Assembly: GCA_034231615.1 (NCBI GenBank)
Contig: CM067298.1
Span: 25,748,528-25,812,527, forward strand
Direction of reading: 5' to 3'
Length of the DNA stretch: 64,000 nt
Origin: Meghimatium bilineatum
Lineage: Eukaryota; Mollusca; Gastropoda; Stylommatophora; Philomycidae
The notes below the pieces were generated by a model. The model did no database searches, was not told the DNA's origin, and saw nothing but the letters and a program-made list of their open reading frames with translations. Both the position numbers and the translations under genes were made by a program. Positions 12,978 to 24,650 of the stretch are shown here, in pieces. Every line of letters begins with the position of its first letter. The first letter of the stretch is position 1.

Positions 12978-13432
12978 TAGATGAAGATGGATAGAAATAT
13001 CATTGTATAGATGAAGTGACGGGTAGAAATATCATTCTATAGATGAAATGCCGGGTAGAAACATCATTGCATAGATGAAATGCCGGGTAGAAACATCATT
13101 GTATAGATGAAGTGCGAGTAGAAAGATCATTGCATAGATGAAATGCCGGGTAGAAACATCATTGTATAGATGAAATGCCGGGTAGAAACATCATTGTATA
13201 GATGAAGTGCGAGTAGAAAGATCATTGCATAGATGAAATGCCGGGTAGAAACATCACTGTATAGATGAAATGCCGGGTAGAAACATCATTGTATAGATGA
13301 AATGCCGGGTAGAAACATAATTGTATAGATGAAATGCCGGGTAGAAACATCACTGTATAGATGAAATGCCGGGTAGAAACATCATTGTATAGATGAAATG
13401 CCGGGTAGAAACATCACTGTATAGATGAAGTG
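12978..13432. repeat. 32-bp minisatellite, about 14 copies
   Basis: The unit is ATAGATGAAATGCCGGGTAG plus 12 bp. Some copies are 30-31 bp with TGCGAG in place of TGCCGGG. Confidence 0.95.
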
Positions 13433-13599
13433 CCGTGAACAGTACACAAAAAGAAAAAAATCACCAAATATCCATATCATATACTAAGGATTTGCTGTCC
13501 CATGTTGGTTGGTCTGATATGTCACCTGTAAGACCTTAGACATTCCGCATGCAGAAGCAAAACTATAACGGTAAATTATAAAATGAGCATAGGAAGAAC

Positions 13600-13930
13600 T
13601 ATGGTTATAAACAAGAATACATATCAGTGTTACTTATAGTTAACACGACATACCAGCAACAAGACACACATGGAAATACATATCAGTGTTACCAATAGTT
13701 AACACGACACATCGACACTGGGACATGCCGTGCATGTCAGAGAAGGTTACTGATAAGGTTTTTGCGGTTGGGTTGTCCTCCCATCCTATAGTGGGTCAAA
13801 GTGACCTAGAAGCCATGCTGAAGCTGGATGTGCTAGGACAAAATGAGCAGATATCGTAACCAAGCTGTAAACCATGACACAACACTTTCAATTTTCCAGT
13901 CTAGATTCTGCTCATATGTAGGAGTTGAAT
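13600..13930 (+). repeat. Dispersed repeat W, copy 1
   Basis: Shares a ~200-bp block with 27310-27560 and part of 46335-46520: a CGACACTG segment, a GGTTGGGTTGTCCTCCCATC segment, GTCAAAGTGACCT, then the module GCTGAAGCTGGATGTGCTAG (13816-13839). The copy is old. It is probably a SINE body without a visible head. Confidence 0.5.
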
Positions 13931-14350
13931 AATAATTAACGCAGAAGATAAAGGGAGAGAAGACAATAATTATTCAATACACGTCTTTGCTCTTCTATCT
14001 CAAGAGTCCAAAAAATAACGAAGATACAAGTTGTGAATAAGATTTCAGGGAGAATATGTTTAATGATGCACGAAGGACAGACAATAATCCCGCATACTGC
14101 CAGTGTTATGAACATCATTAAACAGACATGATGATCAGCACTAAGGAAACTTGACGTCTTCACATGTCTAGGGAGTATGCTCAATCAGCTAACACAGAAC
14201 AAAATGTAAAAACTGGGATTTTTTTTTTTTGGAAACGTAAATGGAGTATTCAGAATGTCGAATGAACATCAGAATGTAGTTGATTCGAATATTTGTTCAA
14301 TGTCAAACTACATTTGAACACAGTTTCTCTTGACCATATAAAAAGGTATA
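13931..14350. other. Unassigned sequence
   Basis: Noncoding, with a poly-T run at 14219. An 82-codon minus-strand open stretch here is not recognised. Confidence 0.35.
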
Positions 14351-14710
14351 ACAGAATTGAAAAACTAGTAATGGAGAGCATGGTTACTAGTAATAGGGAA
14401 AATGGTCGCTAAAAACGACAATGGACAAGACATTTCTGGTAGTTTAAACATGTACTTGGCTCCAGCAGGTCAACTGGTTCAGAATCGTAAGTTGTTCAGA
14501 GCGTCCAGAAAAAAAGAATACGTTCCGAAAAGAATGTGCCACCTGAATGAGTTATCTGAATGTGTCACATGAATGACTGAAAACTTCTTAAAGAAGGGAA
14601 ATTAATAGGTTGTAAGACCATCCAGGAACTAAAGCTGCAGGTAGCGGACCGCATCATATGGAGAACCAAAACATCTGCCCTATGTGTCGCTTTCGGCACT
14701 AAAGGAACAA
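14351..14710 (+). mobile_element. LINE (type gamma) 3' fragment, decayed
   Basis: Text equivalent to a LINE C-terminus in broken frames: a LAPAGQLVQNRKLFRA-like segment near 14457, a GTGCCACCTGAATGA 3' end near 14548, and a second tail-like segment (RIIWRTKTSALCVAFGTK) near 14650. Possibly two different LINE tails side by side. Confidence 0.6.
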
Positions 14711-15100
14711 ACTAACTAACTGTGTGGAAATATAGCATGCTTCTCAAATTGTTCAAACGAAATCGAAAGAAGAATGTACAATTGGCTAATAAATCTCATG
14801 CACCGCACTGCAAGATTTCATCTAGATAGACGACCGAATCTCTGCAACACACTTCAATAAGGCGTATCACCAGGATGCGGTATACACTACCACCTCCCCC
14901 CACTCTCATTTTAAAACAGCATACACACGATACAATTCACAAAGTTGCCGGAATTAGTGGCTTGCATGGAAATAAACAACAATAGAATAGTCTACACATT
15001 TCATTTCCTTCTAAGTAGTTCACTTCGACAACTACACATTTCTGTCAACGTGCATTCGGGTGCTGGAAACATTTGTGTGACTGATTCTTTGACACCTCCA
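14711..15100. other. Unassigned sequence
   Basis: No recognised feature. A 60-codon plus-strand open stretch at 14945-15127 has no recognisable motif. Confidence 0.35.
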
Positions 15101-15104
15101 CCAG

Positions 15105-15600
15105 ATGTCTTGTCGCATTGCTCATAACGTCATCTGTATCCTTAAATCATTGTCCTTTCAGTGCCGCTTTCAGTCGAGGGAACATGAAAAAAATCGGCCA
15201 GTGCAAGGTCGGAAGAATATGGAGGCTTTTCTAATGTGATTACATAATGCATCTGCGGAATACTGCTTTTCTAAGTAGTATCGATGTGCCGGCGAATTGT
15301 CATGCAGCATAATCCAAGTGTTTGTTCTCCATTTTTCTGATCATTTCTGATTTCATTTCTTAGATTTCTTAATTGCGGTGTATCCAAATGCTTTATTAAG
15401 CAATGTTTTATGCTTCTGAGGGTGACTTCTAAGCATGTGATAGAATTTAACATTTGTACTTTGTTAATCAAGAACATTTTAACTCCAATGATGCAACTAG
15501 CACAACACACAAACATTTACATCTTCTCTTCGAGAGTATATGTGAAGTGTCACGTCTGCCATATCCATTCGTCACGGTCAACACCAACTTCTAAATTATC
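15105..15600 (-). mobile_element. Decayed mariner-type transposase fragment
   Basis: Reading the minus strand gives the middle and C-terminal parts of a mariner transposase in several frames: IKHCLIKHLDTP, a LHDNSPAHRYY-like segment (the second catalytic Asp region), then EKPPYSSDLALADFF (the third Asp region) and an LKAALKGQ-like segment. This is a different and much older lineage from the two young mariners at 26489 and 32019. Terminal repeats are not visible. Several frameshifts and stops; not functional. Confidence 0.75.
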
Positions 15601-15990
15601 TCCATAACACCGTCTTTCATTCAAACACACAAGTCGACTATATCGAGAATTTTTTTTAATCTACCTCGTATATGGCATGTGGTATTCATTTATAAAACTC
15701 GACTACATGATGACAGATAAACCGTGACCCTCGGAACAGACATATCGTTAAGAAGACTCGACTTACCGTAACCAATTGGTCTTATATTGTAGGCGGTACG
15801 GTTCTAAGCCCGTCATAATTTATCTAGTTGTTAATGCAATGTTTGTTAAGCGCGAACTATTTGTTATGCGCTGCGACAGGCACACAGATGGTGTTAAATA
15901 TGTATGATGTTGAGGTGACTTTATAGAATAACTGTCATCTGTTTAACAGCCAAGAGATTAACAATCGCAGCACATCTGTATTGTTGAATT
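15601..15990. other. Unassigned sequence
   Basis: Contains GGTTCTAAGCCC near 15799, a weak B-box match with no A box I trust. Nothing else recognised. Confidence 0.35.
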
Positions 15991-16002
15991 ATCTTACGGA
16001 TA

Positions 16003-16289
16003 GTAAACATAAACAAGTAAACATAACCCATAGAATATATTTATGATGTGTGAGATGTTAGCGATCTCATTTTTCAGTGACTCTGTCATGTTATATGAGG
16101 GAGGTAGCCATCCTCTCTCCTTCACAGTCTTTACTTCCCGGATTAATCCAGTACCCAATTAAGGCTGGGTAGGACCTGGAGCCGGTGTGCGATATGAAAA
16201 ACATTTCCGTGCAACTGAGGAACGAACCCAAGACCACTCATATGCAAATCCAGTACTCTAACCACTGCGCAACGCGGCTCCGTAGTACC
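16003..16289 (-). mobile_element. SINE-2 copy with 12-bp target duplication
   Basis: On the minus strand it begins with a tRNA-like head: GCGCAGTGGTTAGAGTACTG (A-box region), then GGGTTCGTTCC (B box). A body follows with CCCAGCCTTAATTGGGTACTG and GATTAATCCGGGAAGTAAAG, then a tail CTATGGGTTATGTTTACTTG. It is flanked by ATCTTACGGATA (15991-16002) and ATCTCACGGATA (16290-16301), a 12-bp target duplication with one mismatch. Same family as 38271-38529. Confidence 0.9.
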
Positions 16290-16301
16290 ATCTCACGGAT
16301 A

Positions 16302-17040
16302 CAAGATGATGACATTTTGAATAATAGAATGCAGTGGTCGTTGTATCAGTAAAATCACTTCACAGTCTCGCTACCTCTACCATGAGTTGATGTGGACACA
16401 CACACCCACCAACCCACGAACGCGCGCGCGCACGCACACACGCACACACAACGGTTATTGTTTGTTTTTTAATCAAAAAGAGTTGGCAACAACACCGAGT
16501 GGAAATAGAAAACCCAACCAGCCGTCATTTCTCTTCAATTTTCAATTCAATTTAATTCGCGATGAATAAACAGAGGGTACCCAAATACATTAGCGAGATT
16601 ATCGTGTAGATAAAGATGGCTACCAGATAGCCGCATAGAAAAGTCATCGGATAGACCTAATTATTATCATGAATAAAGTACTACATGTACAATGTAAAAC
16701 AGCAACAACAAACTCTTTAAGACAGTGGACAGAGTGCTACTATCTCCGACATTATATTAGACGTAAACGGACGGCATCAATCATTCCTGAACACATAAAG
16801 GCTCCAAAGTATTATGACTGCACAGACATTTTGAGTTGTGAAAATTGTACATGTATTATGTGTACACAAGTTGGTATTTCTATTAATGGTGCGTACGCAC
16901 GCCATCTAGAGCAGAGCACACCATCGAGTGCAGATGTTCTCAACCCGGTGTACTGGTAATGACATGTGGTGGTCGCATCTTACCAGTTAAGTGATCCCCA
17001 AAGATCACGAATTCTCTTTACAATTCAAACTTTCCACACG
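16302..17040. other. Unassigned sequence with a CA/CG-rich run
   Basis: An alternating CA/CG microsatellite lies at 16396-16450. A 96-codon plus-strand open stretch (16669-16959) holds a CENCTCIMC-like Cys cluster but matches no family I know, and I do not call it a gene. Confidence 0.4.
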
Positions 17041-17043
17041 CCA

Positions 17044-17275
17044 AAACAAATAGTAGTACTTCCACGACTATGGGGGAAGGAACGGGTGAGAAAAACAAAT
17101 AGTATTACTTCCACGACTGTAGGGAAGGAAAGAAAACAAATAGTATTACTTCCACGACTATGGGGAAAGGAACAGGTGCGAAAAACAATTAGTATTACTT
17201 TCACGACTATGCGGAAAGGAACGGGTGAGCACAACAAATATTATTACTTCCACGACTGTAGCGAAAGGAAAGAGC
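17044..17275. repeat. 36-48-bp minisatellite, about 5 copies
   Basis: The unit starts AACAAATAGTATTACTTCCA and continues CGACTATGGGGAAGG; alternate copies lack about 12 bp. Open frames on both strands are products of the repeat. Confidence 0.9.
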
Positions 17276-17830
17276 AGTACTCGCCGCCTGAATATGTTGA
17301 GGAGCCCAGATCTATAGCTACTCACATTATCCAAACTTAAACTTTCCAAATTTGTCACTCCTCCCCCCCCCCATCCCAAACATTTCGCAAAGACCTTACG
17401 CTGCTCCCTCCCCCACTACCTTTTTAGACCTCAGTTTAACCCCCCCCCCCCAACTTTTTCCCCACAACGTCGTAGGGAAGAGACCTACAAAAAAAATTGT
17501 TAAGCAATTGAAAGAAATGTATGTCTTGGTATGTTAATACAATTTCTAATTTTTCATGAACATTACTTTCATTACAACGGAAGATTAACATAAAATAAGA
17601 CTAATGAAACGGTAAAATTCAATTAACGAAACAATACACACTTTCAAATGTTATATGTGAAAGATGGCACTGTTATGCGTTTATAATTTTCTGAATATTT
17701 TATCTCATTGCAGACAATGCACAGCGGATATCACTTTCAATGTCAAGATAGCGTCGATGTTTGTTTAAACAATAATAACAATAATCATAAAAATAATAAT
17801 AATAGAAATAAAATAATAATAAGAAGAAGA
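17276..17830. other. C-rich runs and (AAT)n/(AAG)n microsatellite
   Basis: Poly-C tracts near 17364 and 17440, then a run of AATAATAAT and AAGAAGAAG near 17770-17838. No gene recognised. Confidence 0.5.
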
Positions 17831-17834
17831 AGAA

Positions 17835-18110
17835 GAATATAACCCGTCAGAGTCGTAGGAGTATCACACTGGAGACAACATAAAACAACTCTCAGCACAC
17901 CTCTTTTCTCAGCTATTTGGAAGAGAGTAGACAAACCATGCTAAGACCATTCTTTGATGCTATTAATTCATGATTTTCGTCATCACTTCTTCTCCTTCAA
18001 CCCTCGACTTATCCTTGCAAAATAAGTTTAAAAAGTGAGTCCTGTCTCACTATGTCCAAAGCAAACAAATTTTCGTCGTTTCCCTACTGGTTACATAATA
18101 GTAAGCTCTG
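17835..18110 (-). mobile_element. LINE 3' fragment, decayed
   Basis: AACCCGTCAGAGTCGTAGGAGTATCACAC-type text matches the start of the minus-strand LINE end at 38600 (AACCCTTCAGGGTCGTAGGG). Further along, CAACCCTCGAC and TTTTCGTCGTTTCCCTACTG match the same copy at the same spacing. Too decayed to read a long peptide. Confidence 0.5.
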
Positions 18111-18179
18111 AAACCTCCGACTCAAAAATTATAATATTCTGTACAATAATATTTATTGAAACTTTGTCCACTTGAGTGT

Positions 18180-18600
18180 ACAATGGATAATAATATAATG
18201 TATGCAAAACTCTCCCCGAATTCCATCATTTTAAAATCATCTTTGGCAGTTGAATCCCACTTCAGTTGTATGGCTTCTTCTTGAAAAATATCTGGCAGCA
18301 AATCAATGTTAATAACAAATGGATTTCTCGTTAGCATCCAAGACCAATCATCAGATTAAAAAAACAACAGGAAAGTAGAGGTTAAATTGTTCTGTCAGGA
18401 GTTCCAAATGTGACTGAATTTTAATCTTGAGTTCATTCTGATCACAAGTTGTTTCATTAAGGTGAGAAAACGATAAAAAGTTATTATATTCAAGTCGCCG
18501 TTTCCCCAATTGTATTTTCTCTAGAAAGCTCTGATAAACATCAAAAGACTCAATAATAGTAGTTTCTGTTTTAAAACTTCATGCTCAAGTTGTTCATAAC
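18180..18600 (-). mobile_element. hAT transposase C-terminal fragment (ZBED5/SCAND3-like)
   Basis: Two minus-strand stretches in different frames: SFDVYQSFLEKIQLGKRRLE with YNNFLSFSHLNE and LTEQFNLYFPVVF, then WMLTRNPFVINIDLLPDIF with QEEAIQLKWDSTAKDDF. The order (long helical region, FxxYFP, W.xNPF, LPxxxQEExIxLKxDSxxKxxF) is that of the hAT-derived ZBED5/GTF2IRD2/SCAND3-like family, from memory of the family. The final hAT dimerisation motif is not visible. At least one frameshift or lost base lies between the two stretches. Only the C-terminal part remains. Confidence 0.7.
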
Positions 18601-18955
18601 TTCCACACGTAAATATATATTAGATAATTGAAAGACAAAACAAAGGTGTTGTCATTGAAAGCATCGCATCGCACATATCATTTCTTTCTTGGCTCACTAT
18701 AAAATTCTCACTTCTGATCTTAACTCATACAACCGAGACACCAAGTTTCCTTTTGATAAAACTGCTCAACAAATGTTTACAAAAGTTATGTTACTGAAAT
18801 GATATTAGTCATTTCTTATCAATTTTGATGCGCAGAGCACGATCGTATATGACAGTCAAATTTCTCTATAATTTTTTTTTTAAATCTGCAAAAATTAATG
18901 TTTACATCACGAAATTCATGCCAATTGTAATAATGCACCAGTTAAAACCAGCAAA
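18601..18955. other. AT-rich spacer
   Basis: Nothing recognised between the hAT fragment and the next coding remnant. Confidence 0.35.
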
Positions 18956-18959
18956 AATC

Positions 18960-20575
18960 AAGTCATAGACTACTACTTAGATTTCTTCACCTGTCTCTTG
19001 TACGGCTGTTTGGTATCATCTCTGGGGAGTGTCCAGCAATAGTCAGCCAGCATTGTAGTTGATCATTTTCCCTGGAATCTTTGTTCCATTGTTGCGATAT
19101 CTTGATGACAACGTTCGCCATGTTCATCACTGACTATGCCACAGTTTTCAGGGGGGAAATAAAGATGGTAATGAAGAAAGTGGAACTTTAGAGACATATT
19201 GCAATCAAGTATCTGTTACATCATCAGCATGTTTTCTACTAGTTCCTTGTAGTTTTCTGCCCTAACATTACTGAGAAAGTTCGCGGACACTAGGCGAAAA
19301 GCATTCCATACTTGTTTCGCATCACCTTGCCGCAAACTATTGATCCGGTAATCTTTTAAGAGCTCTCGAATCTGAGGATCCCCAAAACCTCCCTCTTTAA
19401 TCTGTGTTTCACTAAGTCGAGGGAATTTTTCAAGCATGTATCGGAAAGCTGGAGAACTGATCCATGGCTTTCACGAAATTCTTCATCAAACTTAGTTTGA
19501 TGTGAAAGAGTCATTGCAGGGTTTTGTGAGATTCGACCACAGCTGGGTGCCGGTTATTCATCTCTCCAACTACTACACCTTCTTTTCGTCCACAAGTAGT
19601 GCAATGCCCATACTCTGCTATCCCACTCGCATAAAAAGCACATGCATTTTGTTCATCTCTGCTGCAGTCCCATTAAAAGGGCAACTCCCTTCAAATGACC
19701 AAATAGGTGACAGATGTACTTGTTATACTCAATCTAATTCAGTATTTGTTTCAAGTTATGTCTCTCCCATGTGGATTTACCGGAATAGACGGAAGATGGT
19801 TTCGACGTACTCAGTTTCGACGAGTCTACAAATAATCTTATTTCTTGTGGGTCATCAGTTATTTTTAAGGCATTCATGAGGCCCTCAATATCGGCACAGA
19901 ATACCAGATTATTTCCTTTCTGAAGAAAGGCTCCAACTGGCTGGTGGTGGCGCATTCGATATGAAGTAATTATAACATCTTTGAGATTTCATTTTGGAGT
20001 CTTGATCCGAGCAGTTCTGCCTTGTTCTTGGATAAGTCCAAATCACGAACCAGGTTGGGGGGGGGGGGGGGGTGTTCATGATGAACCGCAGAGAAAACCT
20101 GGATCACTGCCTATGCTGTGACAAACACTGAGATGAACAGGTCGGCTCACCCTTGTTCTCATTAGATTAATTAAGAGAATATTCTGCTGGGAATTCTGGG
20201 ATAGGAAGTACCTCTCCATGTAGAACTTGCTTCAATGCTCCTGGAATACTTGGGTACCCTATTATCGACTTATTTTGCTTCGTTGTTCCGCCGTAAAGAA
20301 GAAAAACCAATCAGAAGTAACAGTCAGTTATGTGGTTGCTTGGCTACCTCCACACCATGGAGACTACAAACGACATTGATGGTCTTGTGCCATTCAACCA
20401 CTGTGAAAGCTGTGTTGTACATATAGCACAGAATATGTGCGATGCCCAAGGCTTGTCACCAACCGTGCATCCGAAGTAAAGATGGTCTGCCATCTTCACT
20501 TAAGAACTGAGACTTTTCTTCTGTTTGGCAAATGTTACTTCCCAACAGATATAGCATAAATTGTTCACGAAATTA
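18960..20575 (-). pseudogene. Decayed copy of an unnamed invertebrate repeat-protein family (CYIC...GERxHQDI)
   Basis: Reading the minus strand from 20575, conserved pieces come in family order. The N-terminus is Cys-rich: NNLCYICWEVTF, HLYFGCTVGDKPW and ASHIFCAIC (a C-x2-C ... H-x3-C-x2-C zinc-like pattern), with SMVWR. Next comes a HGEVLPIPEFPAEYSLN stretch. The middle has DDPQEIRLFVDSSKLS. The C-terminal part has LSLMKNFVKAM, EKFPRLSETQIKEGGFGDPQ, ENYKELVENM, SDEHGERCHQDIATMEQRF, MLADYCW and a basic end KRQVKKSK. I recognise this as a protein repeated in many invertebrate genomes, but I cannot attach a database name to it. It is probably transposon-borne. No introns are evident and the copy is broken many times over its 1.6 kb. 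Confidence 0.75.
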
Positions 20576-20849
20576 ACACACGTTCAAGGCATTACTATTC
20601 TGTATTGTATGTAAATGGATTAAATAATAAGAGTTTTATGTAACAGTAGCTTAAACTGTCTCGCACAAAATTTGAAATATTTTAAATGCTCAACTTTTCC
20701 GACTGGGCATTTTATAGTACACTGCCGACGTTAGCTTACTTCAGCAGCCGCCTGGTAGTAGTATTGTATAAAAAAATTATGCAAAAAACTATGGATGATG
20801 CGTTCATGATCTTATTATGCAATATTTGTTTGTTTGTTTTGCGTTCGCT

Positions 20850-22165
20850 CCATTGTAACCATCACGGATATCCGTGCGATTTCCGCCGGGAGCGTGATTA
20901 CGTTGTGCCACCGTTATGCGCCTTGTAGGCCTAGCACATCCAATTTCGGCATACCTTGAAAATTCGGGTGAGCTACCCTTAGCCTGTGACAGCCTCTATA
21001 TCTGTCTCCAGGCACGCGTAGTGGCGACTCTTCGCCCAGACGATTTTTGCTCTCGTCTGACTCGCACGAGGTGTTCCACTGTCTATGAACTTGCCTCGTG
21101 TAATTGGGCGTGCTGTGCCTGTGCCCATTGGGCACTGAACCGTTTCTCATCCTTGAGCCTGGTTCCTTAAGGGAAGAACTCAACAGAGGAGTTGGACCCT
21201 GGCTCTTTCGCCCTCTTAGCCGAGGTGTCATTCACCGACATCGTGTACCCCTTGTCCAAGTTCGAGTCTCACACCACGCGTTTGAGAGCAAGGCGTTCTC
21301 GATCTGAGCGTCCTTGTCCCAATAGCGCCTGAGCCCATCAGGTACTGAACCCTTTCTCTCTTCAAGTGTATTTCCGGTGTAGGAAAACCTGACAGTTGAG
21401 TTGGGTCAGGGCTAAATCGTTGTCCCTTTTGTGCCTGAGCCCATCGGGTACGGAAACCTTTCTCTCTGCAAGTGTACTTCCGGTATAGGAAACCTTGACA
21501 GTAGAGTTGGGCCAGGACTACCATCGTTGTCCCTTTCTTGCCTAAGCCCATCGGGTACAGAACCCTTTCTCTTCGCGAGCATATTTCCGGTTTAGGAAGG
21601 CTCGACATTAGAGTTGGATTAGGTCTTCTTGCTTTACCAAACGCCAATGAATGGGTCTGGGTCTCTGCCTGTAAGGAACACAGGTAACTAGAAGCTCGTC
21701 TCGAGCTGACGGAGCTTGTAGTTCCCCTTTCCTAGGGACTTTTCACTTTCTATTTGCAGTTCGCGCTGCCCTCTAGCGCTGTTCTGCCCTTTCATTGTTT
21801 CATTGTACTCGGTATGAAATCTATTTGTCTCTCGTCATGCATCTACCTTTACGTGCATTTTACATTGGCCGTCCCTCCAATGTTCGGACTGGACTGACTA
21901 GCTTCACTGTATGTCGACAGTGTCGCTATATGTGGTGATGCTAATGGTGTCGGAGATATTGTCCGTCTCTTGTGCAGTCAAATCTCTTTCTATCTGCTAC
22001 CTCCACATTCTCGGACACGATCCCCAAATGATTTGGCCAGAATCAGTTCGAGCTGCTGTATTTCTGTTTCCAGGGTGCACCGCGTGGAGGTACATTTGGG
22101 ATCTTGGTTATCTGCTAACCCTGGGTCCGCCTAGAGCAATGCTTTCCCTGTGCACCCCATTATGC
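20850..22165. other. GC-richer unassigned block
   Basis: Base composition and texture differ sharply from the AT-rich surroundings. It contains the minus-strand repeat-W module near 20927-20951, about three copies of a ~105-bp repeat (listed separately), and no recognisable protein. Open stretches of 84-139 codons on both strands lie largely over the tandem repeat. It could be the untranslated part of a larger mobile element. Confidence 0.45.
21328..21645. repeat. About 105-bp tandem repeat, 3 copies plus a diverged one
   Basis: The unit starts GCCTGAGCCCATCGGGTACG and includes CTTTCTCTCT and TTCCGGTATAGGAAA. Copies start at about 21328, 21431 and 21540, with a diverged relative near 21118. 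Confidence 0.8.
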
Positions 22166-22169
22166 AATG

Positions 22170-23125
22170 TGATATAATATACATTTCATCAGTATATGCT
22201 TATTAACGATTTCGTTGCAGTCATACTGGATAAATTTACACGGTGAAACACAGAAATTGAACCATAAAATATCTTCAAAAAGGGAACCAATTAAAAAAAG
22301 TTATGGTTATATTCGTTTTTAGCACAGCCAAGATTACTACAGATTAGGGCCTTTTTAAGTCAGTAACAATTTAAATATTGACCAGTGCAAGCAACAGATC
22401 TCTGTATGGAAGCGGTTTTTTTCTGTTTGATTATCATCACAGAGAGCATGGAATCCATGCTCTAATATTCAAACATGCATAAGCAAAAACAAAACAAAAA
22501 CAATTTCGCTCTATTTGTCAGTACGGGATTTTTGTCATAAAGGACATCATCAAATTAACTATTATTAAAAAAAAAGTATTTGTATTTAGAACAATAATCC
22601 TTTATTTCTTTTGCTTTTTCGTAGCTATATTTTTTTTATATGCTTCTATTTTTAGCCGAAAAGAAATCATGCCTTTAATGCACCAAATTCCCAAATCATT
22701 CCGATGTCCCGTAGCTTGGGAAACACTGACCTACAGATGCGCAATCTACAGCCTAACAAACAACAGAAACCGCATTCGAAACGTCGAACTTTACTAAAAG
22801 ATGAACTGATTCTATACAATGGAATCACCTTCGACGTACGACTTAAATAGAAACAGTGCATTGACAAGTGTCAAACAAAATGGACCATGAAAATTAAACA
22901 TCAGTAAAGAATATCATAGTCTTTCTGAAATAGCGCAGGGAGCAAATGGTAAAATTATAAAACAAGAGTTTACAGGTGATCATCAATGACATACATAATG
23001 TCAAAATGTGGGTACTGTAACTGGAAGTAAAATTACAAGATATAAGAGAAGCACAATCAAAGCATTATAATAACAGAACGCAGTACCAAGAAATTAATCC
23101 TGGAAAAGGAAGCTTATGCTGGTAC
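22170..23125. other. Unassigned AT-rich sequence
   Basis: No gene or repeat recognised. A 66-codon minus-strand open stretch at 22667-22867 is not recognised. Confidence 0.35.
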
Positions 23126-23129
23126 TTGT

Positions 23130-23835
23130 CTATTGTCTATCTCCAGGTGGGTAATGGTAAGAATATCAACACTTGAGGTTAGGTGTAGGGGTAGTGACTG
23201 GGAGCTTTAGTTGTCTGTTCAATGCCAGATGTGTCGCATTGTGACGCCGGATGTCTGCGTTGAATTCATATTTGTTTAGTGTTGTCTTGATGTCATCTAT
23301 CCATCTTTTTCTAGGTCTTCCTCTGGCCTTGTATCTGGATCTTCTTACGTTGTATGTTCATGTCGGTAGGTGGTTATAGTTCATTCTCATAAGGTGTCCA
23401 AACCATTTTATTTGTTGTTTCTCAAAGTATTCTGCGCATGGTCTTATATCGATTCTTCTGATTTCATAATTTCTCATTTTATCTAGTTTGGTCACTCTTG
23501 CGGCTTTTCTAAGGCATTTTATCTCATATGTAAGTTTTCTCTGATGGGATGTTGTCAGCGCCCGTGTCTGTTATTTATAGCAAAGTGTTAGTATAAAAAT
23601 ACTGTTTATCATCTGTCTCGTGACTTCCATCTTGATCTTTGGGTTGAACAGTAATGGTGATAGCTGGTATATCACTGTGTTTGTTTTCTGGCACATTGTC
23701 TCGATCTCTCTTGTCTAATTTTCCGTTGTCTGTAAATATACTTTCCATGTATTCAAATTCAGAAGTGTGTTTCAATTTAGTTTTGTTTATTGTTATATGG
23801 CTGACTGGTATTTGTATGAATTCAGTAAATGACAT
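23130..23835 (-). mobile_element. LINE (type beta) C-terminal fragment
   Basis: The minus strand encodes the end of a non-LTR retrotransposon RT. First comes INKTKLKHTSEFEYMESIF with TDNGKLDKRDRDN (thumb region, 23835-23575). Then RRIDIRPCAEYF, QQIKWFGHLMRMNYNHLPT, RGRPRKRWIDDIKTTLNKY and a final GDRQ-type end. Two or more frame breaks separate the parts. Same C-terminal type as 28640-28905 and 61730-62645. 5'-truncated. Confidence 0.85.
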
Positions 23836-24430
23836 ACATGAGCATTATCATATACCCAGGAGGGTCAGCCGGGCCAGATCGCGCTTTTTCATGTGGTGTA
23901 GACTCAAAAAGTTTTATTTAATTATTATTATTTATTTTATTTATTTATTTATTTTTAAGGGTGGGAGCTCCAATTAATGTTTTCTGAGTTTGGAGGCCAG
24001 TGCATATAGTACTTTTAGGTCAGCCTGGACCCATGGGACATACTCTCACCACTACCCTATACAAACAATGCTTAGATACACCTGAAACTCTCCACATATT
24101 TGAAAGCTGAAATATAAATCAAAGAAAATACAACTCAACGGCTCATGATCCGCAGGGTGACAGGTGAATATCATCAGTTGAGTATTCCAAATAACTGATG
24201 CAAGCTCAGTTAAAAGTTACAAATATCACAAAAACAAGCTCATCGATAGAAGCTCCAGATTTATTATATCTAAAACTAGTGCACCCTGGATTTATTACCT
24301 CCCCGTTACGCTGCATTCCCCTCTCTTCCCGAACTCCATAACACAACTCAGATCCAGAATTTAGATGAAAGTTCCAAATGCAAATGTAGTCATGACTGAA
24401 TGTCATACGAATGAATGTGTTTGTCGACAT
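23836..24430. other. Unassigned sequence
   Basis: TTAT-repeat text near 23925-23957; otherwise nothing recognised. Confidence 0.35.
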
Positions 24431-24439
24431 TAAATTGTG

Positions 24440-24650
24440 TGTTGAGGGTGTTCAAACGGTACAAGATTGCATGGTTTGGACATGCAATGAGACTCATTGT
24501 TCTTCAAAGGAACAGTTGATAGTGCAAGAAGAGTTGGGTCACGGAATAAAGAAATCCGGACTTGGTCAAGAAATGGTCATGGCATTATTTTTCAACGATA
24601 GTCCGTATGTCCGGAAAAAAAGGTATGCGGGATTCATGCTTACAATGTGC
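24440..24650 (+). mobile_element. Possible LINE C-terminal scrap
   Basis: RYKIAWFGHAMR near 24457 matches the KIAWFGH signature of LINE C-termini (compare the copy at 38600-39050), and the bases after it run like a diverged copy. Short and shifted in frame; weak call. Confidence 0.35.

Noticed and set aside
19502-19879. 125-codon plus-strand frame
   Set aside because: Antisense to readable conserved text of the CYIC-family fossil; shadow frame.
21228-21647. 139-codon minus-strand frame
   Set aside because: Lies on the ~105-bp tandem repeat and shows the same peptide motif repeated with drift; no family match.
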